NCBI RefSeq assembly: GCF_902506575.1
Contig: NZ_LR732544.1
Coordinates: 5,568,065 to 5,632,064, forward strand
Reading direction: 5' to 3'
DNA from: Streptomyces mexicanus
GTDB taxonomy: Bacteria; Actinomycetota; Actinomycetes; Streptomycetales; Streptomycetaceae
Length of the DNA: 64,000 bases
Part shown: in pieces, positions 32,233 through 41,757 of the stretch
Layout: each line of letters begins with the position of its first letter
How positions within the stretch are numbered: position 1 is the first letter of the stretch
Program-made: the position numbers and the translations under genes
The notes under the pieces: generated by a model
Databases searched by the model: none
What the model was told of the DNA's origin: nothing
Seen by the model: the letters and a program-made list of their open reading frames with translations, nothing else

Positions 32233-35200
32233 ATGGACCCCCGCCAGGAGCTGGTCGACTACCTCACCCGCCAGCTCGTCGGCCCCGCCGGCGGCGACGA
32301 CGAAGTGCTCGACGCCCCGCCCGACCGGCAGTACCTGATGGGCACCCTCTACCCGCAGCAGGCCGAACTCCAGCGGCAGCTCGCCGTCACCGGTGACGAG
32401 CCCGAGGCGCCGGGTGCCGAGTTGTCCGCCCCCGACGTAAGCCCCGCCGCCGATCCCGTGCCCGAGACCAACAGCTGGCTGCCGGCCTCCCTCGGCCTCA
32501 GCTTCTACACCGACGCCACCGAGGTCGAGGTGAGCTGCACCGCCGCCCGCTACGAGACGCGGCGGGGCGAAGCGGGGCGCGGCAGGCGCTGGCACCGCAT
32601 ACCCCTTCGGCCCGAGACGCACCAGATCGGCCCCGACCGCCAGGACGTGCCCGTCCTCGACGACCGCGCGAGGATCCAGGTGACCCGCCGCCGCTACGGC
32701 GACGGCACGCTGATCACCGTGGCCCTGATCAACGACCGCCACCACGACAGCTCCGGCGGCAAGACGCCCAACTGGGACGACATGCTGTTCCAGTGCGGGC
32801 TCACCGTCCGCCCCGTCGACGGATCCGTGCTGCCGTATCCCAGCGTCCGACTTGCCAGCCGCGATCCCGAGGAACGCGAACTCCGCCTCCAGTACCGGCA
32901 TGTCATCACTCATGCCGTCGGCCACGGCTGCGCCGTCCGCGAGGAACGCGGCCACGACGGCCGCGTCGAACTCCTCGCCTGCGAGGTCCTGCCGCGCGCC
33001 GAGGTACCGGCCGTCCGGGCCGGCGGCCCGCTCGACGCCCCGGTCCTTAACCTTCCCCACCTTGCGGACCCCGCCGTCGACAGGGACCAACTGCGCGAAG
33101 AGCTGGCTGAGTTCGCTGCCGCCTATCACGGCTGGTACGTGGCTCAACGCTCCGTCGAGGTCCCGGAGTGGGGGCGGGAGGCCGCGGAGCGGATCCTGGA
33201 CCGCATACATCGGGCGGTCACCCGGATCGACGCGGGCGTGCGCACCCTGTGCGACCCCGGCCGACCCGACGTGCTCGACGCCTTCCGTGTCGCCCAGCGC
33301 GCCATGCTGCTGCAGATGCGGCATTCCGCTCCCGACCAGGCCGGTCAGCGGCGTCTGCGCTCCGATGCCGTGGCCCTCGACCCGCCCGTCGACCCGCATG
33401 CCGCCTGGCGGCCCTTCCAGCTCGCCTTCTTCCTCCTCGCCCTCGACGGTGTCGTCGACCCCGGGCACGAGGACCGGGCGACCACCGACTTGATCTGGTT
33501 CCCCACCGGCGGTGGCAAGACCGAGGCCTATCTGCTGCTGGCCGCCTTCACCATCGCCCTGCGCCGGATCCGCGGCGAGGGTGGCGGGACCACCGTGCTC
33601 AGCCGCTACACCCTCAGCCTGCTCACGACCCAGCAGTTCCAGCGCGCCGCCACCACGATCTGCGCCCTGGAGCACCTCCGCCGCACCGAACCCGGTCTCG
33701 GACTCGGTACCGAACCCATCACCATCGGCCTGTGGGTCGGAGACACCACCACCCCGAACACGTACCAGTCGGCCAAGAAGGCCTTCGACGAGCAGCGCGC
33801 GGCCAGTCACCCGGAGGACGTGTTCATTCTCGACCGCTGCCCCTGGTGCGGGACACGCATCCTGCCGCCGTCCTGGTCCAGCGTCCGCGCCGACTACGGC
33901 GTCCGCGCCGGGACGGACGCGTTCGCGTTCCACTGCACCCGTGACGCGTGCGCCTTCCATGACGTCCTGCCCGTCGCCGTCGTCGACCAGCATCTCTACG
34001 AGGCTCCGCCCACCTTCGTCCTGGGCACCGTCGACAAGTTCGCCCGGCTCGCCTGGGAACCCGACTCCGGCCGCCTCTTCGGAACCGGTACCGGCCACCG
34101 GCCCCCGTCGCTGATCATCCAGGACGAGCTGCACCTGCTCACCGGACCGCTCGGCACCACGGTCGGGCTCTACGAGGCGGCCGTCCTGGAGCTGTGCACC
34201 GGACCGGACAGCCACCCGCCCAAGATCGTCGCCGCCACGGCCACCATCCGGCGCTCCGCGGAACAGGTCCGCGCCCTGCACCACCAGGACGTCCAGCTCT
34301 TTCCCCCGTCCGGACTCGACGCTCGCGACAGTTTCTTCGCCGTCCCCGACGCCGGCCGCCCCGGCCGCCTCTACCTCGGTGTCATGGCGCAGGGTCACAC
34401 CGCCGGTCGCGGTGCCGTCGCCACCACGGCGGCCATGCTGCAGGGCGTCCACCAGCTGCCCGAGGAACACCGCGACGCCTACTGGACCCTCGTCGCCTAC
34501 CACCACAGCCTGCGCGAACTCGGCCGTACCGTCACCGCCGCCGGCGACGACATCCCCGCCCAGCTCCGCGGACTCGACGAGGGCGCCGGGACGCGGGAGC
34601 TGGCCGGCGACCAGGTCCAGCAGCTCGACAGCAGCGTGCGGCGCGCCGATCAGCCGATCCTCCTCGACCGCCTCGAAAAGCCCTGGAACGACCCTCGAGC
34701 GGTGTCGTTCCTGCCGTGCACCAACATGCTCTCCGTCGGCGTCGACGTGAAGCGGCTCGCCTACATGCTCATGCAGGGCCAGCCCAAGACCACCGCCGAG
34801 TACATCCAGGCCACCAGCCGCGTCGGCCGCCACCGGGTGCCCGGACTCGTCGTCACCTACTTCAACGCCACCCGCCCGCGCGACCGCTCCCACTACGAGA
34901 CGTTCGTCGACTACCACCGGGCTCTCTACCGCTACGTCGAGCCCGCCAGCGTCACCCCCTGGTCGCTGCCCGCCCGGCGCCGGGCCCTGCACGCGGCACT
35001 CGTGATCCTCGTCCGCCACCGGCTCGGCCTCGCCGCCGAGAACCAGGCCGGACGGATCACTGACCACCGGGAAGAGGCCGCGCGGATCGCGGACGCCCTC
35101 GCCGTGCGGGCCGCGACAGCGGAACGGGGCGCCGCCGGAGCCGACGCCGACACCGTACGCACCGAGGTACGGGCCGAACTCGGCTATCTCCTCGACAGCT

Positions 35201-35382
35201 GGTACCGGCTGGCCGGCACCGCCGCCGCCGAGGGCAAGCACCTCTACTACCGCAACCAGGGCAAAGGCCAGCACAACCTGCTCAAGGCCTTCGAGCAGCG
35301 CTACGGCCTGTGGGAGACCCCCAACTCGATGCGCAGCGTGGACCGGGAGTGCCAGATCACCGTGACAGGAGCAGGAAAGTGA
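32233..35382 (+). CDS. drmA: DrmA-like helicase (DISARM)
   Basis: A 1049-residue SF2-like helicase. The N-terminal 400 residues have no recognised enzyme motif. Walker A is PTGGGKT near 424-430. A zinc-binding CPWCG is near 536, with C-x-C-type partners before the DExH box QDELHLL near 630. Motif III is ATATIRR, and motif VI is QATSRVGRHR near 860. The SVGVDVKRLAYMLMQG region matches DrmA proteins. In DISARM, DrmA with DrmB restricts incoming phage DNA by a methylation-sensitive mechanism. ATG 32233 follows AAGGAA. It is coupled to drmB through a GTGA overlap. Confidence 0.85.
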   Translation: MDPRQELVDYLTRQLVGPAGGDDEVLDAPPDRQYLMGTLYPQQAELQRQLAVTGDEPEAPGAELSAPDVSPAADPVPETNSWLPASLGLSFYTDATEVEVSCTAARYETRRGEAGRGRRWHRIPLRPETHQIGPDRQDVPVLDDRARIQVTRRRYGDGTLITVALINDRHHDSSGGKTPNWDDMLFQCGLTVRPVDGSVLPYPSVRLASRDPEERELRLQYRHVITHAVGHGCAVREERGHDGRVELLACEVLPRAEVPAVRAGGPLDAPVLNLPHLADPAVDRDQLREELAEFAAAYHGWYVAQRSVEVPEWGREAAERILDRIHRAVTRIDAGVRTLCDPGRPDVLDAFRVAQRAMLLQMRHSAPDQAGQRRLRSDAVALDPPVDPHAAWRPFQLAFFLLALDGVVDPGHEDRATTDLIWFPTGGGKTEAYLLLAAFTIALRRIRGEGGGTTVLSRYTLSLLTTQQFQRAATTICALEHLRRTEPGLGLGTEPITIGLWVGDTTTPNTYQSAKKAFDEQRAASHPEDVFILDRCPWCGTRILPPSWSSVRADYGVRAGTDAFAFHCTRDACAFHDVLPVAVVDQHLYEAPPTFVLGTVDKFARLAWEPDSGRLFGTGTGHRPPSLIIQDELHLLTGPLGTTVGLYEAAVLELCTGPDSHPPKIVAATATIRRSAEQVRALHHQDVQLFPPSGLDARDSFFAVPDAGRPGRLYLGVMAQGHTAGRGAVATTAAMLQGVHQLPEEHRDAYWTLVAYHHSLRELGRTVTAAGDDIPAQLRGLDEGAGTRELAGDQVQQLDSSVRRADQPILLDRLEKPWNDPRAVSFLPCTNMLSVGVDVKRLAYMLMQGQPKTTAEYIQATSRVGRHRVPGLVVTYFNATRPRDRSHYETFVDYHRALYRYVEPASVTPWSLPARRRALHAALVILVRHRLGLAAENQAGRITDHREEAARIADALAVRAATAERGAAGADADTVRTEVRAELGYLLDSWYRLAGTAAAEGKHLYYRNQGKGQHNLLKAFEQRYGLWETPNSMRSVDRECQITVTGAGK

Positions 35383-37262
35383 AGCGCAAACTCCGCGTCC
35401 GCCAGGCGCAGACCGTCCTGCCGTTCGGCGTGGGCGCGATACTCGACGTCCAGGGGGAGTCCTTCGTCGCCGCCGGCATCGAGAGGTGGCCGGATCTCAA
35501 GACACCCGTCCCCTCCGAGCGGCTCGCCACCCGGCTCGGCGTCAAGAACTTCTACGCCGCACCCCACACCCTCAACGACCGTTACGACCAGCCCGACCGC
35601 CCGGGCGTGCCCTACATCCGCTTCCCCGGCTGGCTGTTCTGCGGCGCCTGCCGGAGCATGGTCCGCGTGCTGCGCGAGCACGAGAAGCCCGGCGAGCCGC
35701 CCGTCTGCACGTCGTGCGCTGCCGCGCCCCGTCTCACCCCGATGCGCTTCGTGCGCATCTGCGCGGACGGGCACCTCGACGACGTCGACTGGTGGTACTG
35801 GGCCCATTCCAAGCTCCCGCCCGAACTGCGGGACTCCTGCCCCGAGTCGGAGAACGCCTGGAAGGCACGCCGTCTCAGCTTCCGTGTAGCCGACCGCGCC
35901 TCCGGCCTCGAAGCGCTCTCGGTGCACTGCGGAGCGACCCGGCAGGACGGCACGCCGTGCGGCGCCCAGCGCGACCTGCTCGACATCCTCGGCCCGCAGG
36001 GCGGGCACTGCCCGGGCCGCAACCCCTGGCAGCGCTGGGACACAAGAGCATCCTGCGACCAGCAGGTGCACATCGTGCAGCGCACCGCCGGCAACGTCTA
36101 CTACCCGGTCGTCTACTCCGCCCTCGACATCCCGCAGACCACCGAGGCCCCGCGAGCGGAGCGGAACCTGGCGGAGGCCGTCCTGAACCACGGCTGCTGG
36201 CCTCTGCTGCTCGACGCACTCGGCACCCCGCGCGCCGACACGTTCCGCGGCATGATCAAGGAGGACACCGAGGCCCCGGACAGCCTCATCGACCACCTCG
36301 TAGCGGAGGCCACCGGCGCCCCGGCCGCACCTTCTCCCGCCGGCCCGCGGTCCGCCCAGCGCGAGAAGATCGACCTGAGCCGCGACGAGTGGTACGCCTT
36401 CGACGCCGACCGGTTCCCCGAGCCCAGCAAGGAGTTCGCCGTCCGCCGCGGCGGACTCGGCCTCGACGGAGAACAGGAGGAGCCCTGGGCCACCCTCGAC
36501 GCGCACATCGGCAAGGTCGTCCTCGTCGACCGGCTGCGTGAGGTGCGGGCGCTGACCGGCTTCCGCCGCCACTCCCCGAACGGCACCCTGGTACCGGCCG
36601 ACACCAGTGGCCGTCTGCGCTGGCTGCCCGCGACCGAGGTCTACGGCGAGGGGATCGTCCTCACCCTCGACGAGCGGCGGCTGACCGCCTGGGAGCAGGA
36701 CCCCCGCGTCCGGGCCCACGTCCTCGGCGTCCGGGCCGACCTCGACGCGTCGTTCCGCGGCGACCAGCTGGCCGAGACCGTCGGCGCCGAACTCTCCCCC
36801 CGGTTCCTGCTGCTGCACACCGTCGCCCACCTCCTCATCCGCCAGCTCTCCTTCGACTCCGGCTACACCACCGCCAGCCTCCGTGAACGCGTCTACGGCC
36901 GTCCCGAGTACGGCCAGCACGGACTGCTCATCTACACGGCCGCCGGCGACGCGGAGGGCACCCTCGGCGGTCTCGTCCGGCAGGGCGAGGCACCCAACTT
37001 CGCCGAGACGCTCATCCGGATGCTGGAAGCGGCAGCCTGGTGCTCGGCGGACCCGCTGTGCGCCGAACACACCGGTCAGGGTTTCGGCAACCTCAACCGG
37101 GCCGCCTGTCACGCCTGCACCCTGCTGCCCGAGACGAGCTGCGAGACCGGCAACACCCTCCTCGACCGCGCCCTGGTCGTGGGTTCGGCCCGCGTCCCCG
37201 GCTACTTCACCGACGTCCTCACCGCGAGCCGCGAGTACGCCGCCGCCACCGCCCAGGGATGA
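35379..37262 (+). CDS. drmB: DrmB-like DUF1998 protein (DISARM)
   Basis: A 627-residue protein. It begins with an IS/VR-like element (RQAQTVLPFGVGAILDVQGE) common in DrmB. Zinc-binding pairs follow (FCGACRSM ... CTSC, then C-G near 205). The C-terminal DUF1998 block reads HTVAHLLIRQLSFDSGY, GLLIYTAAGDAEGTLGGL and the cysteine cluster CHACTLLPETSCETGN. DrmB partners DrmA in the DISARM core complex. GTG 35379 overlaps the drmA stop, and the drmB stop overlaps the next start (ATGA). Confidence 0.86.
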   Translation: MKRKLRVRQAQTVLPFGVGAILDVQGESFVAAGIERWPDLKTPVPSERLATRLGVKNFYAAPHTLNDRYDQPDRPGVPYIRFPGWLFCGACRSMVRVLREHEKPGEPPVCTSCAAAPRLTPMRFVRICADGHLDDVDWWYWAHSKLPPELRDSCPESENAWKARRLSFRVADRASGLEALSVHCGATRQDGTPCGAQRDLLDILGPQGGHCPGRNPWQRWDTRASCDQQVHIVQRTAGNVYYPVVYSALDIPQTTEAPRAERNLAEAVLNHGCWPLLLDALGTPRADTFRGMIKEDTEAPDSLIDHLVAEATGAPAAPSPAGPRSAQREKIDLSRDEWYAFDADRFPEPSKEFAVRRGGLGLDGEQEEPWATLDAHIGKVVLVDRLREVRALTGFRRHSPNGTLVPADTSGRLRWLPATEVYGEGIVLTLDERRLTAWEQDPRVRAHVLGVRADLDASFRGDQLAETVGAELSPRFLLLHTVAHLLIRQLSFDSGYTTASLRERVYGRPEYGQHGLLIYTAAGDAEGTLGGLVRQGEAPNFAETLIRMLEAAAWCSADPLCAEHTGQGFGNLNRAACHACTLLPETSCETGNTLLDRALVVGSARVPGYFTDVLTASREYAAATAQG

Positions 37263-38380
37263 CCCCGATGACCACCGCGCACACGCCCGTGCTCCACCCG
37301 GACCTCTCCCCGGCCCAGCGTGACTGTCTGGAGGCCCTGCCGCTGTCGGGCAACCATCTCGTCAGCGGCCCGCCCGGCAGCGGCAAGAGCCTGCTCGCCG
37401 CACACCGCGCCGTCCACCTCGCTCTCACCGACCGCCCCACACTGCTGCTGTCCCGCTCGAACCTGCTGCGCCAGCTCCTGCGCGACACCCTGCGGGGCCT
37501 GACGGTCCCCGGCGCCCCGGTCGAGGCCGCCACCGTCCACAGCTGGATCCAGCGCCGCTTCGGCCGGGACGTCCCGCGCACCGAGGACGGCTGGTTCGAC
37601 TGGCCGACCCTCACCCGCCGGGCCGCGGACACCCTCGGCGAGGACGAGTCGACCACCCCGCACCTGGTCATCGACGAAGGCCAGGACCTGTCCCCGGGCT
37701 TCTACCGGCTGGTCCGTCTCACCGCTGCCTCCGTCACGGTCTTCGCCGACGAGTGCCAGCGCCTGACGGAGACGAACTCCACCCTGGCCGAGATCGCCGA
37801 GGCCCTCGGCCGCTCCACGGGCCGCACGGAGATCTCCGGCAACCATCGCAACACCCGCGAGATCGCCGCCCTCGCTGAACACTTCCGCACCGGCGGCAGC
37901 CGGCCCGCCCTCCCCTTCCGCAGCGGCGCCCTGCCCGTGCTCCATCACTACACCGGCCCCGGGGACCTCGCCGACGACATCGCCGGCCTGGCGGCGAGGC
38001 AACCGCGGCACCGCATCGGCGTCATCGTCAACTCACTGCGGACGGCCGCCGACCTGATGAGCCGCCTGGAACGAGCAAGCCTCGCCCAGGAACCCCAGCT
38101 GTACAGCTCGACCGCCACCTCCGGCCGCTACCGTGACCTCGACCTCTCCCGCCCCGGCGTCGTCCTCGTCCACCGCGCCAGCGCCAAGGGTCTGGACTTC
38201 GACACCGTCGTCATCGCCGACGCGGAATCCGATGCCGGCACCGACCCCACGTCGGCGGCCCTGCGCATGGCGTACTACGTCATGATCACCCGGGCCCGCG
38301 AGCGGCTGGTGCTGGGCTGGCAGGGGAGCCGGTTGCCGCGGCATCTGGAGGGGCTGGACGGGTGGGTGGGTACACGGTGA
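37259..38380 (+). CDS. Compact UvrD/PcrA-like ATPase-helicase
   Basis: A 373-residue protein. Walker A is SGPPGSGKS near residues 36-44, Walker B is LVIDEGQDLS near 138, and a Q/R motif lies in SGNHRNTREI. The C-terminal motif VHRASAKGLDFDTVVI is followed by YYVMITRARERLVLGW, as in UvrD C-terminal domains. It is far shorter than UvrD (about 700), lacking the 1B/2B insertions, and resembles the small defence-associated superfamily 1 helicases. It occupies the position where DISARM usually has the phospholipase-D protein DrmC. It is coupled to drmB by ATGA. Confidence 0.82.
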   Translation: MTPMTTAHTPVLHPDLSPAQRDCLEALPLSGNHLVSGPPGSGKSLLAAHRAVHLALTDRPTLLLSRSNLLRQLLRDTLRGLTVPGAPVEAATVHSWIQRRFGRDVPRTEDGWFDWPTLTRRAADTLGEDESTTPHLVIDEGQDLSPGFYRLVRLTAASVTVFADECQRLTETNSTLAEIAEALGRSTGRTEISGNHRNTREIAALAEHFRTGGSRPALPFRSGALPVLHHYTGPGDLADDIAGLAARQPRHRIGVIVNSLRTAADLMSRLERASLAQEPQLYSSTATSGRYRDLDLSRPGVVLVHRASAKGLDFDTVVIADAESDAGTDPTSAALRMAYYVMITRARERLVLGWQGSRLPRHLEGLDGWVGTR

Positions 38381-38505
38381 CGGCGGGACAGAGGGCGCGA
38401 GCGTGCGCCGCCGCCGGGACCACTCGGATCGTCGGCACGGGAACGCAAGGAGGGTCATTGGCGGTGGCCGCCATGGGGCGCCACGGGGCAGACGGCCCCC
38501 GCCGA

Positions 38506-38528
38506 CGTGTTGCGATTTTCGCAACACG
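38506..38528. promoter_or_regulatory. Perfect palindrome, XRE operator candidate
   Basis: 10-bp arms CGTGTTGCGA / TCGCAACACG around TTT. The palindrome lies directly upstream of a -10-like TACCGT (38533-38538) that precedes ATG 38545 by 6 bp, indicating a leaderless message. The operator overlaps the -35 region. Confidence 0.75.
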
Positions 38529-38544
38529 CGGATACCGTGGGCTG

Positions 38545-39735
38545 ATGACCGAGACTGTGATCGACCGTGTACGCAGGGTTATGGACGCAGCCTCCTTGTC
38601 CCAGGCCGCGTTCGCCGATCGGGTGGGTCTTTCTCCGGACAAGCTCTCCAAGTCGCTCAGCGGCGTGCGCCGCTTCAGTTCTCTGGATCTCGCCCGTATC
38701 GCGGAAGCCACCGGCACGACGGTGGACTACCTGCTCAGCGGACGCGAGCCGGTACGTCCCCGTTCCGCCGCCCGCCCCGCCGGGACGATTGCCGAAGGGA
38801 CGGGGTGGGCCGAGATCGAGGCGATCGCCTGCCGTTACCAGAACGCCTACGACGTCCTGAAACTGCTGGGCCGGCCCCGCCCGGTCCCCGACCTGCCCGC
38901 ACCCCGCCCGGATCTCGAACGGTACGTCGACCAAGGCGAACGTCTGGCGGCCGACCTCACGGACCACCTCGCGCGGCGAAACGCGGGATCCCCCGCCGGC
39001 ATGGATCTGCCGGCCTTGACCCGGCTCCTCGCGGACCACTGCGGAATCGACGTGGCGCTCGTCGACTTCCCCGCCCGGGCTGCCCTGTCCGGTGCGACCT
39101 GGCAGTCCGACGCCTTCCGCATCGTCCTGCTCGCGACCACCCAGGAGTGGACCCGGGCGCGCTTCACCCTGGCCCACGAGGTCGGACACCTTCTCGCCCG
39201 TGACGCCCAGGACCTGCGCGCCGACGCGGCACCACAGCCCGGCAGGCAGAAGGACTACGCGGAGGTGAGGGCCAACGTCTTCGCCGCCCACTTCCTGATG
39301 CCGGAAGCCGAGGTGCGGGCTGCCTGGGAGCGCACGGTCACCGACCCGGACAGCCCCACCGACGCCGAACTCAGCGAACTCGTCGTCACGTTCAAGGTGT
39401 CACCGAGTGCGCTGGCGGCGCGCCTCAACCGACTCGGCCTCCTCGACACCGCCCGCCGGGACCGGTTCCGAGGCTTCACCACCGAGACGTGCCACGTCCT
39501 CACGGGCCGGCTCGACGACCACTACCGCCACCGTGCGGAATCCGCGGTGGCCCGCCCGCCGCTGGTCCCGATGGCGGAACTGCTCGCCGCGTACGAGGCC
39601 GGTGAGACGACGCTCCGCCCGCTGGCCGCCTACCTGGACCGCACCGTCGACGACCTGAGAGCCATAGTCGAACCCGCGCGCGCCGCACGCCCACTGCCGG
39701 AGGACGAGAAGGGCGACCCGGTATTCCAGCCATGA
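38545..39735 (+). CDS. XRE-HTH / ImmA-IrrE metallopeptidase-domain protein
   Basis: A 396-residue protein. Residues of about 1-65 are an XRE helix-turn-helix (SQAAFADRVGLSPDKLSKSL). The central to C-terminal part is an ImmA/IrrE-type domain with HEVGH near residue 211 and the downstream glutamate in EVRANVFAAHFLMP. Such COG2856 fusions act as antitoxins or protease-type repressors in mobile elements and defence islands. It overlaps the next gene by ATGA. A perfect palindrome lies just upstream, suggesting autoregulation. It starts 165 bp after the helicase gene and may be a separate transcription unit. Confidence 0.88.
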   Translation: MTETVIDRVRRVMDAASLSQAAFADRVGLSPDKLSKSLSGVRRFSSLDLARIAEATGTTVDYLLSGREPVRPRSAARPAGTIAEGTGWAEIEAIACRYQNAYDVLKLLGRPRPVPDLPAPRPDLERYVDQGERLAADLTDHLARRNAGSPAGMDLPALTRLLADHCGIDVALVDFPARAALSGATWQSDAFRIVLLATTQEWTRARFTLAHEVGHLLARDAQDLRADAAPQPGRQKDYAEVRANVFAAHFLMPEAEVRAAWERTVTDPDSPTDAELSELVVTFKVSPSALAARLNRLGLLDTARRDRFRGFTTETCHVLTGRLDDHYRHRAESAVARPPLVPMAELLAAYEAGETTLRPLAAYLDRTVDDLRAIVEPARAARPLPEDEKGDPVFQP

Positions 39736-40298
39736 CAGGTCCCTTGGATTCTCCCAGCCGCGTCAGCCTCTTCCCCGACAACACGGTTCTGTGCAACTTC
39801 GGCAGCGTGCGACGTCTGGATCTGCTCCGCAAGGTGCTCGACGGGTGCGGCCGATGGACCGAAGCGGTGGCGGAGGAAGCCCGTCGCAGCGCCGCCTACG
39901 TGCGCGACCTCGCCCAGCTCCCCGCCGAGGGCTGGCTGGGCGAGCCGATCGAGTTGTGCACCGATGCCGAGATCGCCCTCGCGGATCGGCTGCGCCGGGC
40001 GGTGTTCGGCGGCGCCCCGACCGAGCCCCTGCGTCACCTCGGTGAAGCCGAAACCCTCGCCCTGATCCAGACGCGTGAGGAGTTCGCCGGTGCCGTCTGG
40101 ATCACGGACGACCGCGACGCGGGCGAGTACGCCACCGCACGTGGCATCCCCGTCAAGACCAGCGTCACCGTCATGCGCGAGGCTGTGGTGGCCGGGCACA
40201 TCCACTGCATCGAAGGGCACCGCCTTCTTCTCGACATGGTGGCCGGCGGCCGGCACCTTCGCGGTGTCCCGGAGCGCGCCGAGCGGCTGCTGGACTGA
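39732..40298 (+). CDS. PIN-like domain protein, probable toxin partner
   Basis: A 188-residue protein. Its acidic residues follow the PIN pattern: Asp in FPDNTVLCNF near 17, Glu in HLGEAETLALI, and Asp in WITDDRDAGEYATARG. PIN proteins are Mg-dependent RNases. Coupling (ATGA) to an XRE-ImmA protein matches known toxin-antitoxin arrangements. Toxicity is inferred. Confidence 0.72.
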   Translation: MTGPLDSPSRVSLFPDNTVLCNFGSVRRLDLLRKVLDGCGRWTEAVAEEARRSAAYVRDLAQLPAEGWLGEPIELCTDAEIALADRLRRAVFGGAPTEPLRHLGEAETLALIQTREEFAGAVWITDDRDAGEYATARGIPVKTSVTVMREAVVAGHIHCIEGHRLLLDMVAGGRHLRGVPERAERLLD

Positions 40299-40360
40299 CG
40301 GGCGGCCGTGGTTGTCGGAGGCCCGCCGTAGGGTGTCCGGGGAGACAAGAGGGGGAGATC

Positions 40361-41665
40361 ATGACTGACGACCGCCGGACGACCGTGCCGGTGTGGACGC
40401 TGGCGACCGGTGACACCCGGGTACCGGCGCTGACCGAGGGCGAGTCGATGACGGCCGAGCGCCTGGCCGAACTGCGCAGTGTGCTGGCCGCCCTGGCCGA
40501 CGAGCCGATCGTCACCCTTGAGGTGCACCCGCTGCCCGGCAGGATCGACCGGAGCCGTGGCATCCGGCTCGACGCTGTGAGTCCCTTGGCGCAGCACCTG
40601 TCGGATTTCGTCACGCGAGCCTCGCGCAGTTCCCTCACGACGGCCAAGGTGACCGCCTCCGGTGAGAACCTGTACCGCATCGTGGTCCCGGCAAAGCACG
40701 CCGCCCAACTCGGCCAGGGCCTTCTGCGCTCAATGCCGTCAAACGCGGTGGCCGGTGGGATTCGCGGGCCGATCGTGGACACCGCGGGCAAGATCGTGGG
40801 CGGCGCGACGTTCGTGCCGGTCGGAGGGGCCGCAGCGGCGGGCACGGCCGGCGGGGCGGGGGCGACCGCGGGCGCCGTGGCCGCCGGCGGTACGGCGCTC
40901 ACCGTGGCCGCTCCGCTGGTGCTCATGGCCGTCGCGGTTGGCGTGAGTGCGCACGCCGACCACAAGCGTCAGCAGGCCATCGAGCACATCACGGAGATGC
41001 TGGAGCAACTCCAGCAGGACAGGCTCGACGACGAGCACAGCGCACTCAACGGATGCCGTGCGGCCATCGACAAGGCCACGGCTGTTCTGCTCGACCAGGG
41101 CAAGCTCGGCCTGTCGCTGGGACTCGACTCGGCGGTGCACACCCTCGACACGGCGCTGAGCAAGGCCGAGGACCGCCTCGCCCGGTGGCAGGGCGCGCTC
41201 GACGCACTGCCCGAGGGCGCACCCGTCGACCTCGGCACGCTGACGAAGGCGTTCCCCGGCATCGACGACGACGCGGGCACGTTCCGCGCCCACCTCGAAC
41301 TCGCCTCCCTGGCCATCGCTCTGAAGCGGCGGGTCGCCGTCCTCCAGGCCGTGGAGCACGCCGACGCCGAGCCCGGCAACCCGTTCCGCAACTTCACCCG
41401 CGTACTGCGGCGCGAGCAGCGAAGCGTCGACGCGCTGGAGTCGGGCATCGCCCAGGTCCTGGTACGCCTGTCGGCACTCGAACTGGGACGTTCGAGCCGG
41501 CGCCCCCTCCTCGCCCCCGAGGCCGACCGCCTGCTGCGGGCCGCGCACCGCCTCCGCCGGCTGGGCGACGGGGCCGTGCCCGACGCCCGCGCGACGGACG
41601 TGGCGATCGAGATGGCCCGCGACAAGGACGGCTCGGTGGTGGTGTTCCCTGCGCTGGCCGCGTAG
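40361..41665 (+). CDS. Unknown protein with central Gly/Ala-rich membrane segment
   Basis: A 434-residue protein not assigned to a family. Residues of about 140-200 are glycine/alanine-rich and strongly hydrophobic (GGATFVPVGGAAAAGTAGG ... LVLMAVAVGVSAHADHKRQ), suggesting one or two membrane passages or a glycine-zipper. The rest is helical and charged, with predicted coiled coil after residue 200. It follows a GAGGGGGAG ribosome site, 62 bp after the PIN gene. The location next to a toxin-like pair in a defence island is suggestive of a membrane effector, but that is inference. Confidence 0.65.
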   Translation: MTDDRRTTVPVWTLATGDTRVPALTEGESMTAERLAELRSVLAALADEPIVTLEVHPLPGRIDRSRGIRLDAVSPLAQHLSDFVTRASRSSLTTAKVTASGENLYRIVVPAKHAAQLGQGLLRSMPSNAVAGGIRGPIVDTAGKIVGGATFVPVGGAAAAGTAGGAGATAGAVAAGGTALTVAAPLVLMAVAVGVSAHADHKRQQAIEHITEMLEQLQQDRLDDEHSALNGCRAAIDKATAVLLDQGKLGLSLGLDSAVHTLDTALSKAEDRLARWQGALDALPEGAPVDLGTLTKAFPGIDDDAGTFRAHLELASLAIALKRRVAVLQAVEHADAEPGNPFRNFTRVLRREQRSVDALESGIAQVLVRLSALELGRSSRRPLLAPEADRLLRAAHRLRRLGDGAVPDARATDVAIEMARDKDGSVVVFPALAA

Positions 41666-41757
41666 GCGTTGACGCGTTCGCACTCACCCGGTAATCGGTT
41701 CTGTTCGCCACCATCTGCCATCGCTCTCGTTCTTCGTCGATCAAACAGAGGTCAGCG

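Noticed and set aside
30145..35382. Apparent 1745-residue fusion of acyl-CoA dehydrogenase, linker and DrmA
   Set aside because: The frame passes through a Nextera adapter at 31109-31142; drmA has its own ribosome site and ATG at 32233.
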